A stretch of 8,242 bases of DNA from Massilia sp. UBA2709 (GTDB lineage: Bacteria; Pseudomonadota; Gammaproteobacteria; Burkholderiales; Burkholderiaceae_D): assembly GCA_002354135.1 (NCBI GenBank), contig DEKZ01000216.1:10792-19033 (forward strand), given 5' to 3'. The notes below the pieces were generated by a model, which saw only the letters and a list, made by a program, of their open reading frames with translations, did not search any database and had not been told where the DNA came from. Positions 1 through 5,803 of this stretch are shown one piece after another. Every line of letters begins with the position of its first letter. The stretch's first letter is position 1. Made by a program: the position numbers and the translations under genes.

Positions 1-115
1 GACACCTGTGTCCACGCTGTACGATGTTGGCAAGTGCCTGAGAATGATCTTGCCGATGGCTTCAATCACTGCGAGCTGACAAAAATGAATGTTCGACGCG
101 CAGCCGTTGCACCGC

Positions 116-133
116 GTGGGTTCAAGAACCCAC
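116..133. repeat. REP-like palindrome (GTAGGGTGGG type)
   Basis: GTGGGTTC at 116-123 and GAACCCAC at 126-133 are perfect inverted arms of 8 bp separated by AA. Read on the minus strand, the element starts with GTAGGGTGGG (138 down to 129) and continues into the palindrome and then GCGGTGCAACGG. Short intergenic palindromes with a GTAGGGTGGG-like head are common dispersed repeats in many proteobacterial genomes, so this is plausibly one copy of such a REP-type family. That is inference, because only one copy is present in this window. It sits in non-coding DNA past the 3' end of ponA, the usual place for such elements. Confidence 0.55.
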
Positions 134-148
134 CCTACAAAACCGTAA

Positions 149-193
149 TGAAAGAATATTTCATCGAGCTAAGCTTTTTGAAATATTCTTTCA
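149..193 (-). terminator. 15-bp perfect hairpin after ponA, candidate 3' end
   Basis: Positions 149-163 (TGAAAGAATATTTCA) and 179-193 (TGAAATATTCTTTCA) are exact reverse complements, with a 15-base loop at 164-178. The arm nearest the gene begins 11 bases beyond the ponA stop codon (207-205). On the ponA transcript the hairpin is followed by UUACGGUUUUG, which is not a clean U-run, and the stem is AT-rich. It is therefore not a textbook intrinsic terminator. It could end or protect the ponA mRNA, or be a protein-binding site or a degenerate repeat. The symmetry itself is certain; the role is inferred. Confidence 0.5.
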
Positions 194-204
194 CCACCCA
201 TCAA

Positions 205-2544
205 TCAGAACAACTCGTTCCTCACCGCGTCCTGCGCCTTCTGCTGTGCAGGTGGCGGCGGCGCGCCGACGTCGAGCGACTGCACGCCCGTGCCCGGCGG
301 GTTCTCGGCGTAGTAGTAATCGCCATCGACATTGATCAGGCCCGGCGGCATCGTGCGGTCCTCGTTCGGCACGCCTTTCAGCACGGTCTGCATGTAGCCG
401 ATCCAGATCGGCAGGGCCAGGCCGCCGCCGGTTTCGCGGTTGCCCAGGTTCTTCGGCTGGTCGTAGCCCATCCAGGCAATGCCCACCAGTTTCGGCTGGT
501 AGCCGGCGAACCAGGCGTCGATCGAGTCGTTGGTGGTGCCGGTTTTGCCTGCGATGTCGGTGCGCTTCAGGATTTGCGAGGCTTTCGCCGCGGTGCCGTA
601 GCGCGCCACGTCGCGCAGCATCGAGTCCATCAGGAAGGCGTTGCGGGCGTCGATCACGCGGTTCGCTTCGACGCCGGCGCGTTCCGGACGCGCTTCCGAC
701 AGCACCTTGCCCGAGCTGTCCGTCACCTTCGAGATCAAATACGGGCTGACGCGGTAGCCGCCGTTGGCGAACACGGCGTAGGCGCCGGCCATCTGCAGCG
801 GCGTGGTCGCGCCGGCGCCCAGGGCGAGCGTCAAATACGGCGGGTTGCGCTCGGGGTCGAAGCCGAAACGGGTCGCGTATTCCTGGCCGTAGCGCGCGCC
901 GATGCGGTTCAGGATGCGGATCGAGACCATGTTCTTCGACTTGGTCAGGCCGCGCCGCATCGTCATCGGGCCTTCGTATTTGTTGTCGTAGTTCTTCGGT
1001 TCCCAGGGCTGGCCGCCGGTCTGGCCGGCGTCGAACGAAATCGGCGCGTCGTTCACCAAGGTCGACGGCGACAGGCCGCGCTCGAGCGACGCCGAGTAGA
1101 TGAAGGGCTTGAACGAGGAGCCCGGCTGGCGCCAGGCCTGGGTCACGTGGTTGAACTTGTTGCGGTTGTAGTCGAAGCCGCCGACCAGGGCCTTGATGGC
1201 GCCGTCCTCGGTGCTCGCTGCCACGAAGGCCGATTCGACCGCAGGCATCTGCGTGATCTTCCAGTCCGCGCCGCCTTCCTGCATCACGCGGATCAGGGCG
1301 CCGCGGCGGATGCGGCGGTTCGGCGCCGCCTTGGCGGACAGCCAGTTCGAGGCGAAGGCCAGGCCCTTGCCCGTGATCTTGATTTCCTCGCCCGAGGCCA
1401 GCACCGCGGTCACGCTCGACGGCGAAGCCTGCAGCACGACGGCGGCGACGATGTCGTCGCTGTCCGGCTTCTCGGCCAGTTCGGCCTCGATCGCCTCGTC
1501 GGCCTCGGTCTTGTTGCTCGGGATCTCGATATACGACTCCGGACCGCGGTAGGGGTGGCGGCGCTCGTAGTCCATCACGCCGCGGCGCACCGCGAGGTAG
1601 GCCGCGTCCTGGTCGGCCTTGGTGATCGTGGTGAACACGTTCAGGCCGCGCGTATAGGTGTCTTCCTTGAACTGCTCGTAGACCAGCTGGCGCGCCATCT
1701 CGGCCACGTACTCGGCGTGCACGCCGAAGGCGGTGCTGTCCGACTTGATCTTCAGTTCCTCGTTCTTCGCCTGCTCGAACTGGGCGTCGGTGATGTAGCC
1801 CAGCGAATGCATGCGCTGCAGGATGTACTGCTGGCGCGTGCGGGCGCGGGTCGGGTTCACGACCGGATTGTAGGCGGAGGGCGCTTTCGGCAGGCCGGCC
1901 AGCATGGCCGCTTCGGCCACGCTGATGTCGCGCAAGTCCTTGCCGAAATAGATCTGGGCCGCCGACTGGAAGCCGAAGGCGCGCTGGCCCAGGTAGATCT
2001 GGTTCATGTAGACCTCGAGGATCTGGTCCTTGGTCAGGTTCTTCTCGATCTTCCAGGCCAGCAGGGCCTCGTAGGCCTTGCGCTTGAGGGTCTGTTCGCT
2101 CGAGAGGAAGAAGTTCCTCGCCACCTGCTGGGTGATGGTCGAGGCACCCTGGCGCGAGCCGCTGGTCGCGTTGTGCAGGGCCGCGCGCAGGATGCCCATG
2201 TAGTCGACGCCGCCGTGCTGGTAGAAGCGGTCGTCCTCGATCGAGAGCACGGCCTTCTTCATGACGTCGGGGATGTCCTTGAAGCGCACCAGGGTGCGGC
2301 GCTCCTCGCCGAACTCGCCGATGAGGACGTTATCGGCCGTGAAGATACGCAGCGGCATCTTCGGACGGTAATCGGTAATGGTGTCGAGCGCCGGCAGGTT
2401 CGGGTAGGCCATCGCCAGGGCAAACACCACCAGCAATACGCCGACCACGGCCAGGCCGGCGACGGCGCCGAAGGCCCACAGGATCAGGCGCTTGGCGCTG
2501 TACTTGTTCGGGGAAGACGACTTCGAATCGGATTGGGATTTCAT
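205..2544 (-). CDS. mrcA: Penicillin-binding protein 1A (peptidoglycan glycosyltransferase/transpeptidase)
   Basis: This 779-residue bifunctional class A PBP polymerises lipid II into glycan strands and cross-links the stem peptides in the periplasm, anchored in the inner membrane. A short basic cytoplasmic tail is followed by one membrane segment (about 20-46). The GT51 glycosyltransferase domain (about 65-245) shows EDDRFYQHGG with catalytic Glu103, GASTITQQ (133-140), RKAYE with Glu159, and ILEVYMNQIYLG (175-186). An OB-like insert (about 335-430) is typical of the 1A branch. The transpeptidase domain has SSFK with nucleophile Ser476 and Lys479, SKN at 536-538 and KTGT at 667-670. All catalytic motifs are intact. 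The C-terminus is Pro/Gln-rich. The ATG is the only sensible start: an in-frame TGA lies 9 bases upstream, a consensus -10 lies just beyond, and a weak GAG ribosome site is present. The gene is divergent from pilM, and the symbol ponA is also used. Length is normal for betaproteobacteria. Confidence 0.97.
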   Translation of the reverse strand: MKSQSDSKSSSPNKYSAKRLILWAFGAVAGLAVVGVLLVVFALAMAYPNLPALDTITDYRPKMPLRIFTADNVLIGEFGEERRTLVRFKDIPDVMKKAVLSIEDDRFYQHGGVDYMGILRAALHNATSGSRQGASTITQQVARNFFLSSEQTLKRKAYEALLAWKIEKNLTKDQILEVYMNQIYLGQRAFGFQSAAQIYFGKDLRDISVAEAAMLAGLPKAPSAYNPVVNPTRARTRQQYILQRMHSLGYITDAQFEQAKNEELKIKSDSTAFGVHAEYVAEMARQLVYEQFKEDTYTRGLNVFTTITKADQDAAYLAVRRGVMDYERRHPYRGPESYIEIPSNKTEADEAIEAELAEKPDSDDIVAAVVLQASPSSVTAVLASGEEIKITGKGLAFASNWLSAKAAPNRRIRRGALIRVMQEGGADWKITQMPAVESAFVAASTEDGAIKALVGGFDYNRNKFNHVTQAWRQPGSSFKPFIYSASLERGLSPSTLVNDAPISFDAGQTGGQPWEPKNYDNKYEGPMTMRRGLTKSKNMVSIRILNRIGARYGQEYATRFGFDPERNPPYLTLALGAGATTPLQMAGAYAVFANGGYRVSPYLISKVTDSSGKVLSEARPERAGVEANRVIDARNAFLMDSMLRDVARYGTAAKASQILKRTDIAGKTGTTNDSIDAWFAGYQPKLVGIAWMGYDQPKNLGNRETGGGLALPIWIGYMQTVLKGVPNEDRTMPPGLINVDGDYYYAENPPGTGVQSLDVGAPPPPAQQKAQDAVRNELF

Positions 2545-2570
2545 GCTGACTCACAGTGTTGATCCATCTC

Positions 2571-2576
2571 ATTATA
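2571..2576 (-). promoter_or_regulatory. -10 box of the ponA promoter
   Basis: The minus strand reads TATAAT here, an exact sigma-70 -10 hexamer, 26 bases before the ponA ATG. Transcription starting about 7 bases downstream would give a leader of only about 20 nt. No good -35 is visible: at 15-17 bp spacing the best matches (CCGTCA, CACCGT) share few bases with TTGACA. The core promoter would therefore depend on the -10 or on an activator. The TATAAT match is seen directly; its use as a promoter is inferred from position. Confidence 0.6.
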
Positions 2577-2772
2577 AGACAGGGACTTTTGTGACGGTGC
2601 GAACTCGACCGGACAAGCTGGCGGAATCTGCCTTTCGTAGCACTCCGACAATGGGTGTGTACAAGGCGTTATCGAGTGTGGCATGCGCGCGCCGGATTGT
2701 AATGTTCCAATGCAGAAATATCTTGTCCCTACGCATCCTTGTTGCTACGATCTAATGTAGTGCCTCATATAT

Positions 2773-2788
2773 GTGCAGTAAGTTGCAC
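2773..2788. promoter_or_regulatory. GTGCA-N6-TGCAC dyad, possible operator
   Basis: GTGCA (2773-2777) and TGCAC (2784-2788) are perfect inverted half-sites around GTAAGT. The dyad lies 21 bp upstream of the candidate pilM -35 box, a position suited to a dimeric activator or repressor. The symmetry is visible, but no specific regulator can be named and short dyads also arise by chance. Confidence 0.3.
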
Positions 2789-2809
2789 TGGCAAAGACAG
2801 TTTTTCAAC

Positions 2810-2839
2810 ATGACATTCCCCTGCGCGGGCGTTCATAAA
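2810..2839 (+). promoter_or_regulatory. Candidate sigma-70 promoter of pilMNOPQ
   Basis: ATGACA (2810-2815, five of six matches to TTGACA) and CATAAA (2834-2839, four of six to TATAAT) are separated by 18 bp. Initiation near 2846 would leave a leader of about 33 nt carrying the pilM ribosome site. An alternative -35-like TTGCAC lies at 2783-2788, but the matching -10 (CAACAT) is poor. The call rests only on hexamer similarity and position. Confidence 0.4.
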
Positions 2840-2843
2840 TCGT

Positions 2844-2857
2844 TCTGCCACGGCAGA
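2844..2857. promoter_or_regulatory. Palindrome in the pilM leader
   Basis: TCTGCC (2844-2849) and GGCAGA (2852-2857) are perfect inverted arms with only AC between them. As DNA this is a compact two-fold site. As RNA it could form a 5-bp hairpin with a CACG loop. It ends 7 bases before the pilM Shine-Dalgarno sequence and overlaps the likely transcription start, so it could act as an operator or influence translation initiation. Function is inferred from position only. Confidence 0.3.
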
Positions 2858-2864
2858 CAGCAGT

Positions 2865-2870
2865 GAGGGA
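2865..2870 (+). promoter_or_regulatory. Ribosome binding site fixing the GTG start of pilM
   Basis: GAGGGA lies 8 bases before GTG at 2879-2881. An in-frame TGA at 2864-2866 excludes any earlier start, and the next in-frame Met is residue 85, far too late for the family. The GTG is therefore the start. Confidence 0.75.
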
Positions 2871-2878
2871 GTACGCTC

Positions 2879-3943
2879 GTGATCAATCTAGGTTCCCTGT
2901 TCGGCAAGTCGAGCCCGCCTCTGGCCGGGCTCGACATCAGCACGTCCGGACTGCGCCTGGTCGAGCTGGCCGACGCCGGCAAGGGCGCGCTGCGCCTCGA
3001 GCGCCATGCGTTCGAAGCACTGCCGCGCGGCGCTGTGGTCGACGGCAATATCGAGAACTTCGACCAGGTGGCGGACGCCGTGCGCCGCATCTGGAAGAAA
3101 AGCGGGACCCGCGCCCGCCACGTCGCGCTGGGCATGCCGCCGGGCGCCGTCATCACCAAGAAGATCATCCTGCCGGCCGGCATGGGCGAAGACCAGCTCG
3201 AAGTGCAGGTCGAGTCCGAGGCCAGCCAGTACATCCCCTTCGCGCTCGACGAGGTGAGCCTGGACTTCGACGTGGTCGGCCCCTCGGCCACCTCGCCGGA
3301 AGACATGGAAGTCATGCTGGCCGCCGCGCGCCGCGAGAAGGTCGAGGACCGCGTCGCGATTGCCGAAGCGGCCGGCCTCACCGCCACCGTGATGGATGTC
3401 GAATCCTATGCCGCGCGCGCCGCGGCCGAACGCGCGGCGCCGGGCGGCAAGGACCGCATCGTCGCGCTGTTCCAGATCGGCGCAACCATGACCTATGTCT
3501 CCTTCATGGTCAACGGCGATACCGTCTACGAGCGCGAGCAGGCTTTCGGCGGCCACACGCTGACCCAGGACATCGTGCGCAGCTACGGCCTGGCCTACGA
3601 GGAAGCCGAGGCGCGCAAGAAGTCGGGCGACCTGCCCGAGAATTTCCGCGCCGACCTGCTCACGCCCTTCATGGAAAACGCCGCGCTGGAAGTGACGCGC
3701 GCAATCCAGTTCTTCTACACCTCGACGCCCTACACCCGCATCGACCAGATCTGGCTCGCCGGCGGCAATGCGCTGCTGCCCGGCCTGGCCGACCTGGTCG
3801 GTGGCCGCACCCGCATCCCGACCGCGCCGGTGGCGCCTTTCGAAGGCATGCTGCTGGCGCCCGGCGTGCGTGAACAGCAACTGCGCCAGGAGGGCCCGGC
3901 CTACCTGGTTGCCTGCGGCCTGGCCCTGCGGAGGTTCGGATGA
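2879..3943 (+). CDS. pilM: Type IV pilus assembly protein PilM (actin-like ATPase fold)
   Basis: This 354-residue cytoplasmic protein of the FtsA/PilM actin-like family has the usual family length. It binds the N-terminal peptide of PilN and couples the cytoplasmic pilus motor to the inner-membrane alignment complex. The first phosphate-binding segment LDISTSGLRLVEL (18-30) is followed by conserved family blocks: GAVITKKIILPAGM (89-102), EASQYIPFALDEVSLDFDVVG (114-134), DVESYA (173-178), FGGHTLTQDI (223-232) and the adenosine-site-like LAGGNALLPGL (293-303). At the second phosphate motif, where family members I recall usually read DIGA, this protein reads QIGAT (199-203), so an Asp is replaced by Gln199. 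Translation begins at GTG, which may lower initiation on the first gene of the operon. Its stop overlaps the pilN start as ATGA, and a GGAGG for pilN lies inside the pilM 3' end. Confidence 0.96.
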   Translation: MINLGSLFGKSSPPLAGLDISTSGLRLVELADAGKGALRLERHAFEALPRGAVVDGNIENFDQVADAVRRIWKKSGTRARHVALGMPPGAVITKKIILPAGMGEDQLEVQVESEASQYIPFALDEVSLDFDVVGPSATSPEDMEVMLAAARREKVEDRVAIAEAAGLTATVMDVESYAARAAAERAAPGGKDRIVALFQIGATMTYVSFMVNGDTVYEREQAFGGHTLTQDIVRSYGLAYEEAEARKKSGDLPENFRADLLTPFMENAALEVTRAIQFFYTSTPYTRIDQIWLAGGNALLPGLADLVGGRTRIPTAPVAPFEGMLLAPGVREQQLRQEGPAYLVACGLALRRFG

Positions 3944-4581
3944 TCCGGATTAACCTGCTCCCGCACCGGGAAGCGAAACGCAAGCAGAAACAGAAGGCCT
4001 TCGTTGCCATGCTGGTGCTCGGCGGCGTCCTGGGCGCGGCCGTGGTGCTGCTGGTGGGCGGCTGGAACGCCAGCCGCATCGCCATCCAGGAACAGCGCAA
4101 CCTGGCGCTGAAGAACGAGAACGCCAAGCTCGACAAGAAGATCAAGGACATCGCCACCCTGAAGGAAGAGATCGAGGCCCTGAAATCGCGCCAGCAGGCG
4201 GTCGAAGACCTGCAGGGCGACCGCAACCAGCCGGTCTACCTGCTCGACGAACTGGTGCGCCAGACCCCCGACGGCGTGTTCCTGAAGTCGGTCAAGCAGG
4301 ATGGCCAGCGCGTGGTCCTGAACGGCGTCGCCCAGTCGCAGGAAAGGGTGGCCGAGCTGCTGCGCAACCTGTCCGGCCAGTCGCCCTGGCTGGAGGCGCC
4401 CGACCTGACCGAGGTGAAGGCGTCCACCGTCACCCAGAACAAGGCCGCGCGCAAGGTCGTCGAATTCACCCTGGCGGTGAACATCAAGCGTCCGCGCGAA
4501 GCGGATGAAGAAGGTGAACCGGCCGGCGGCAGCGCCGGAGGCCCTGCCTTGGCCGCCGCGAAGAACGGAAGCAAGCCATGA
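3940..4581 (+). CDS. pilN: Type IV pilus inner-membrane protein PilN
   Basis: This 213-residue bitopic inner-membrane protein heterodimerises with PilO and recruits PilM. It opens with the diagnostic cytoplasmic peptide INLLPHRE (4-11) that docks on PilM, then a basic stretch (KRKQKQK), one membrane segment (about 21-41), a periplasmic coiled coil (about 48-92) and a ferredoxin-like core (about 98-184, including VFLKSVKQDGQRVVLNGVAQS). The last roughly 27 residues form an acidic then Gly/Ala-rich tail (READEEGEPAGGSAGG), beyond the usual core; PilN proteins are commonly near 200 residues. The start is supported by GGAGG at 3930-3934, 5 bases upstream, and by the ATGA overlap with pilM. The 3' end overlaps pilO in the same way. 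Confidence 0.96.
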   Translation: MIRINLLPHREAKRKQKQKAFVAMLVLGGVLGAAVVLLVGGWNASRIAIQEQRNLALKNENAKLDKKIKDIATLKEEIEALKSRQQAVEDLQGDRNQPVYLLDELVRQTPDGVFLKSVKQDGQRVVLNGVAQSQERVAELLRNLSGQSPWLEAPDLTEVKASTVTQNKAARKVVEFTLAVNIKRPREADEEGEPAGGSAGGPALAAAKNGSKP

Positions 4582-5261
4582 ACATCGACCTGAAGCAATG
4601 GAGCGCCGAGCTGTCGGCCCAGTTCGAGGGCCTGCAGGGACGCCCGCCCGGCCTGTGGCCGCTGGCGCCGCGCCTGCTGTGCGCGGCCGGCGTGATGGCG
4701 CTGGTCATCCTGCTCGGCTACTTCGCCTACTGGCAAGGCCAGTTCGAAGCCCAGGAACGCGGCGCGGCGCAGGAAAAGAAGCTGCGCAGCGCCTACAAGG
4801 AAAAGATCGCCCAGGCCGTCAACCTGGAAGCGCTGCAGGCCCAGAAGCTGCAGGTCGACCAGTCGGTCGAGCGCCTGGAAAAGCAGTTGCCGAGCAAGGC
4901 CGAGATGGCCGCGCTGCTGTCGGACATCAACCAGGCCGGCGTCGGCCGCGGCCTGCAGTTCGAGCTGTTCCGCCCGAACCAGACCGTGGTGCGCGACTAC
5001 TACGCCGAGCTGCCGATCGACATCAGGATCAGCGGCAGCTACCACGACCTGGGGGCGTTCGCCGCCGACATGGCGCACATGCCGCGCATCGTCACGCTCA
5101 ACAACATGGCGATCGAGACCAACAAGGACGGCAGCCTGAAGCTGGAAGCCATCGCCAAGACCTTCCGCTACCTCGACGCCGAGGAACTGGCCGCGCAGAA
5201 GGCGGCGCGCCAGAAGGCGAAAGCTGGCAAGGGCAAGAAGGGTAAAGGGGCCAAGAAATGA
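4578..5261 (+). CDS. pilO: Type IV pilus inner-membrane protein PilO
   Basis: This 227-residue partner of PilN sits in the inner-membrane alignment subcomplex. A cytoplasmic N-terminus of about 33 residues is followed by one membrane segment (about 34-52), a periplasmic coiled coil (about 55-107, heptad-like, including LEALQAQKLQVDQSVERLEK) and the family core (about 108-200). The core carries the recognisable blocks LPSKAEMAALLSDINQAGVGRGLQFELF, LPIDIRISGSYHDLGAFAADMAHMPRIVTL and LEAIAKTFRYLD. The final 21 residues are almost only Lys, Ala, Gly and Gln, a strongly basic low-complexity tail that would lie in the periplasm. A weak GGAAG ribosome site lies 6 bases upstream, and ATGA overlaps at both ends suggest translational coupling. 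Confidence 0.95.
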   Translation: MNIDLKQWSAELSAQFEGLQGRPPGLWPLAPRLLCAAGVMALVILLGYFAYWQGQFEAQERGAAQEKKLRSAYKEKIAQAVNLEALQAQKLQVDQSVERLEKQLPSKAEMAALLSDINQAGVGRGLQFELFRPNQTVVRDYYAELPIDIRISGSYHDLGAFAADMAHMPRIVTLNNMAIETNKDGSLKLEAIAKTFRYLDAEELAAQKAARQKAKAGKGKKGKGAKK

Positions 5262-5803
5262 AGAAGACCCAAGGCGCGCCGCTGCTGACGGCCCTGTTGA
5301 TGGCCGTGCTGCTGGCCGGCTGCGGCGACAGCGACGTGCGCGAGGTGCGCAGCTGGATGGACCAGGTCAAGCGCGAAACGAAGCCGAAGGTGAAGCCGCT
5401 GCCGGCCTCGAAGGAATTCATCCCCTACGCCTACAACCAGCAGGATGCGGTGGATCCGTTCAGCCCGGCCAAGCTGGCCGACGCGGGACTGCTGGCGCAG
5501 GCGCGCAGCACGCTGCAGCCGGACCTGGAGCGTCCGCGCGAGGCCCTCGAGGCCTACCCGCTCGACACCATGACCATGGTCGGCACCATGCAGAAGGGCG
5601 GGGTGAGCTTTGCGCTGCTGCGCATCGAGAACGTCATCTACCGCGTGCGGCCCGGCCAGCGCCTCGGCCAGAACTTCGGCCAGGTCACGCGCGTGACGCC
5701 GGCGGCGGTGGAGATCAGGGAAATGGTACAGGACGCCGGCGGCGATTGGGTCGAGCGGATATCGAAGCTGGAGCTGCAGGAAAGTAAGGAGACCGGGAAA
5801 TGA
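5258..5803 (+). CDS. pilP: Type IV pilus assembly lipoprotein PilP
   Basis: This 181-residue inner-membrane lipoprotein links the PilN-PilO dimer to the secretin PilQ. A lipoprotein signal peptide ends in lipobox LAGC with Cys22; the mature protein starts Cys-Gly-Asp. A disordered Lys/Pro-rich linker (about 27-60, including KRETKPKVKPLPASKEF) matches the family segment that wraps around PilNO. The C-terminal beta-sandwich domain (about 98-175) contains the conserved EAYPLDTMTMVGTM, an ALLRIENVIYRVRPGQRLGQNFG block and VEIREMVQDAGGDWVER. Length is typical. The start is supported by AAAGGGG 7 bases upstream and by the 4-base overlap with pilO. The stop overlaps the pilQ start. Confidence 0.96.
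   Translation: MKKTQGAPLLTALLMAVLLAGCGDSDVREVRSWMDQVKRETKPKVKPLPASKEFIPYAYNQQDAVDPFSPAKLADAGLLAQARSTLQPDLERPREALEAYPLDTMTMVGTMQKGGVSFALLRIENVIYRVRPGQRLGQNFGQVTRVTPAAVEIREMVQDAGGDWVERISKLELQESKETGK
5785..5791 (+). promoter_or_regulatory. Strong ribosome binding site of pilQ
   Basis: TAAGGAG lies 8 bases before the ATG at 5800, the best Shine-Dalgarno match in the operon. It decides this start over the in-frame ATGs at 5815 and 5836. A stronger site fits the need for many secretin subunits per pilus machine, which is an inference. Confidence 0.75.

Larger units (their letters stand above)
1..204. other. Non-coding flank downstream of ponA
   Basis: No gene can be supported here. Base composition is visibly less GC-rich than the coding DNA to the right. 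Short open stretches run off the left edge: one on the plus strand stops with TGA at 77-79, and one on the minus strand is open to position 1. Neither has a recognisable protein motif, a good ribosome binding site or the GC-rich third positions of the neighbouring genes. The first 12 bases form a small imperfect dyad (GACAC, 2-base gap, GTGTC). The right half holds two palindromes listed separately. The tail of an unseen left-hand gene could lie in the first 80 bases, but this cannot be decided from the window. Confidence 0.6.
2545..2878. other. Divergent intergenic regulatory region between ponA and pilM
   Basis: These 334 bases separate the two divergent start codons and contain no supportable gene. 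Open frames crossing it lack motifs, ribosome sites and the codon bias of the neighbours. The sequence is clearly more AT-rich than the flanking genes, as expected for promoter DNA. It holds the ponA -10 at its left end, and a dyad at 2773-2788, a candidate pilM promoter at 2810-2839 and a leader palindrome at 2844-2857 at its right end. Isolated -10-like hexamers also occur at 2698-2703 (TGTAAT) and 2751-2756 (TCTAAT), but neither has a -35 at usable spacing. Nothing definite was seen in 2600-2695. Confidence 0.75.

Noticed and set aside
2..79. Plus-strand frame ending in TGA at 77-79 as the tail of a left-hand gene
   Set aside because: Only 25 codons are visible, with no recognisable motif and codon use unlike the neighbours; the opposite strand is equally open.
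34..2562. 842-codon open frame on the plus strand, antisense to ponA
   Set aside because: It runs through the whole of a well-supported PBP1A gene, its product is Arg/His/Ala/Val-rich without any domain, and such long antisense frames are expected from GC-rich codon bias.
2492..2755. Possible 87-residue gene reaching into the ponA-pilM intergenic region
   Set aside because: It starts antisense within ponA, has no ribosome site or motif, and its codon use in the intergenic part is not that of a gene.
2789..2811. Possible sigma-54 promoter (TGGC box) before pilM
   Set aside because: TGGC is present, but 12 bases on there is TT rather than the essential GC of the -12 element.
2888..3880. 330-codon minus-strand frame opposite pilM, and the overlapping plus-strand frame from 2863
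   Set aside because: Both are shadows; the pilM frame carries all the conserved family blocks.
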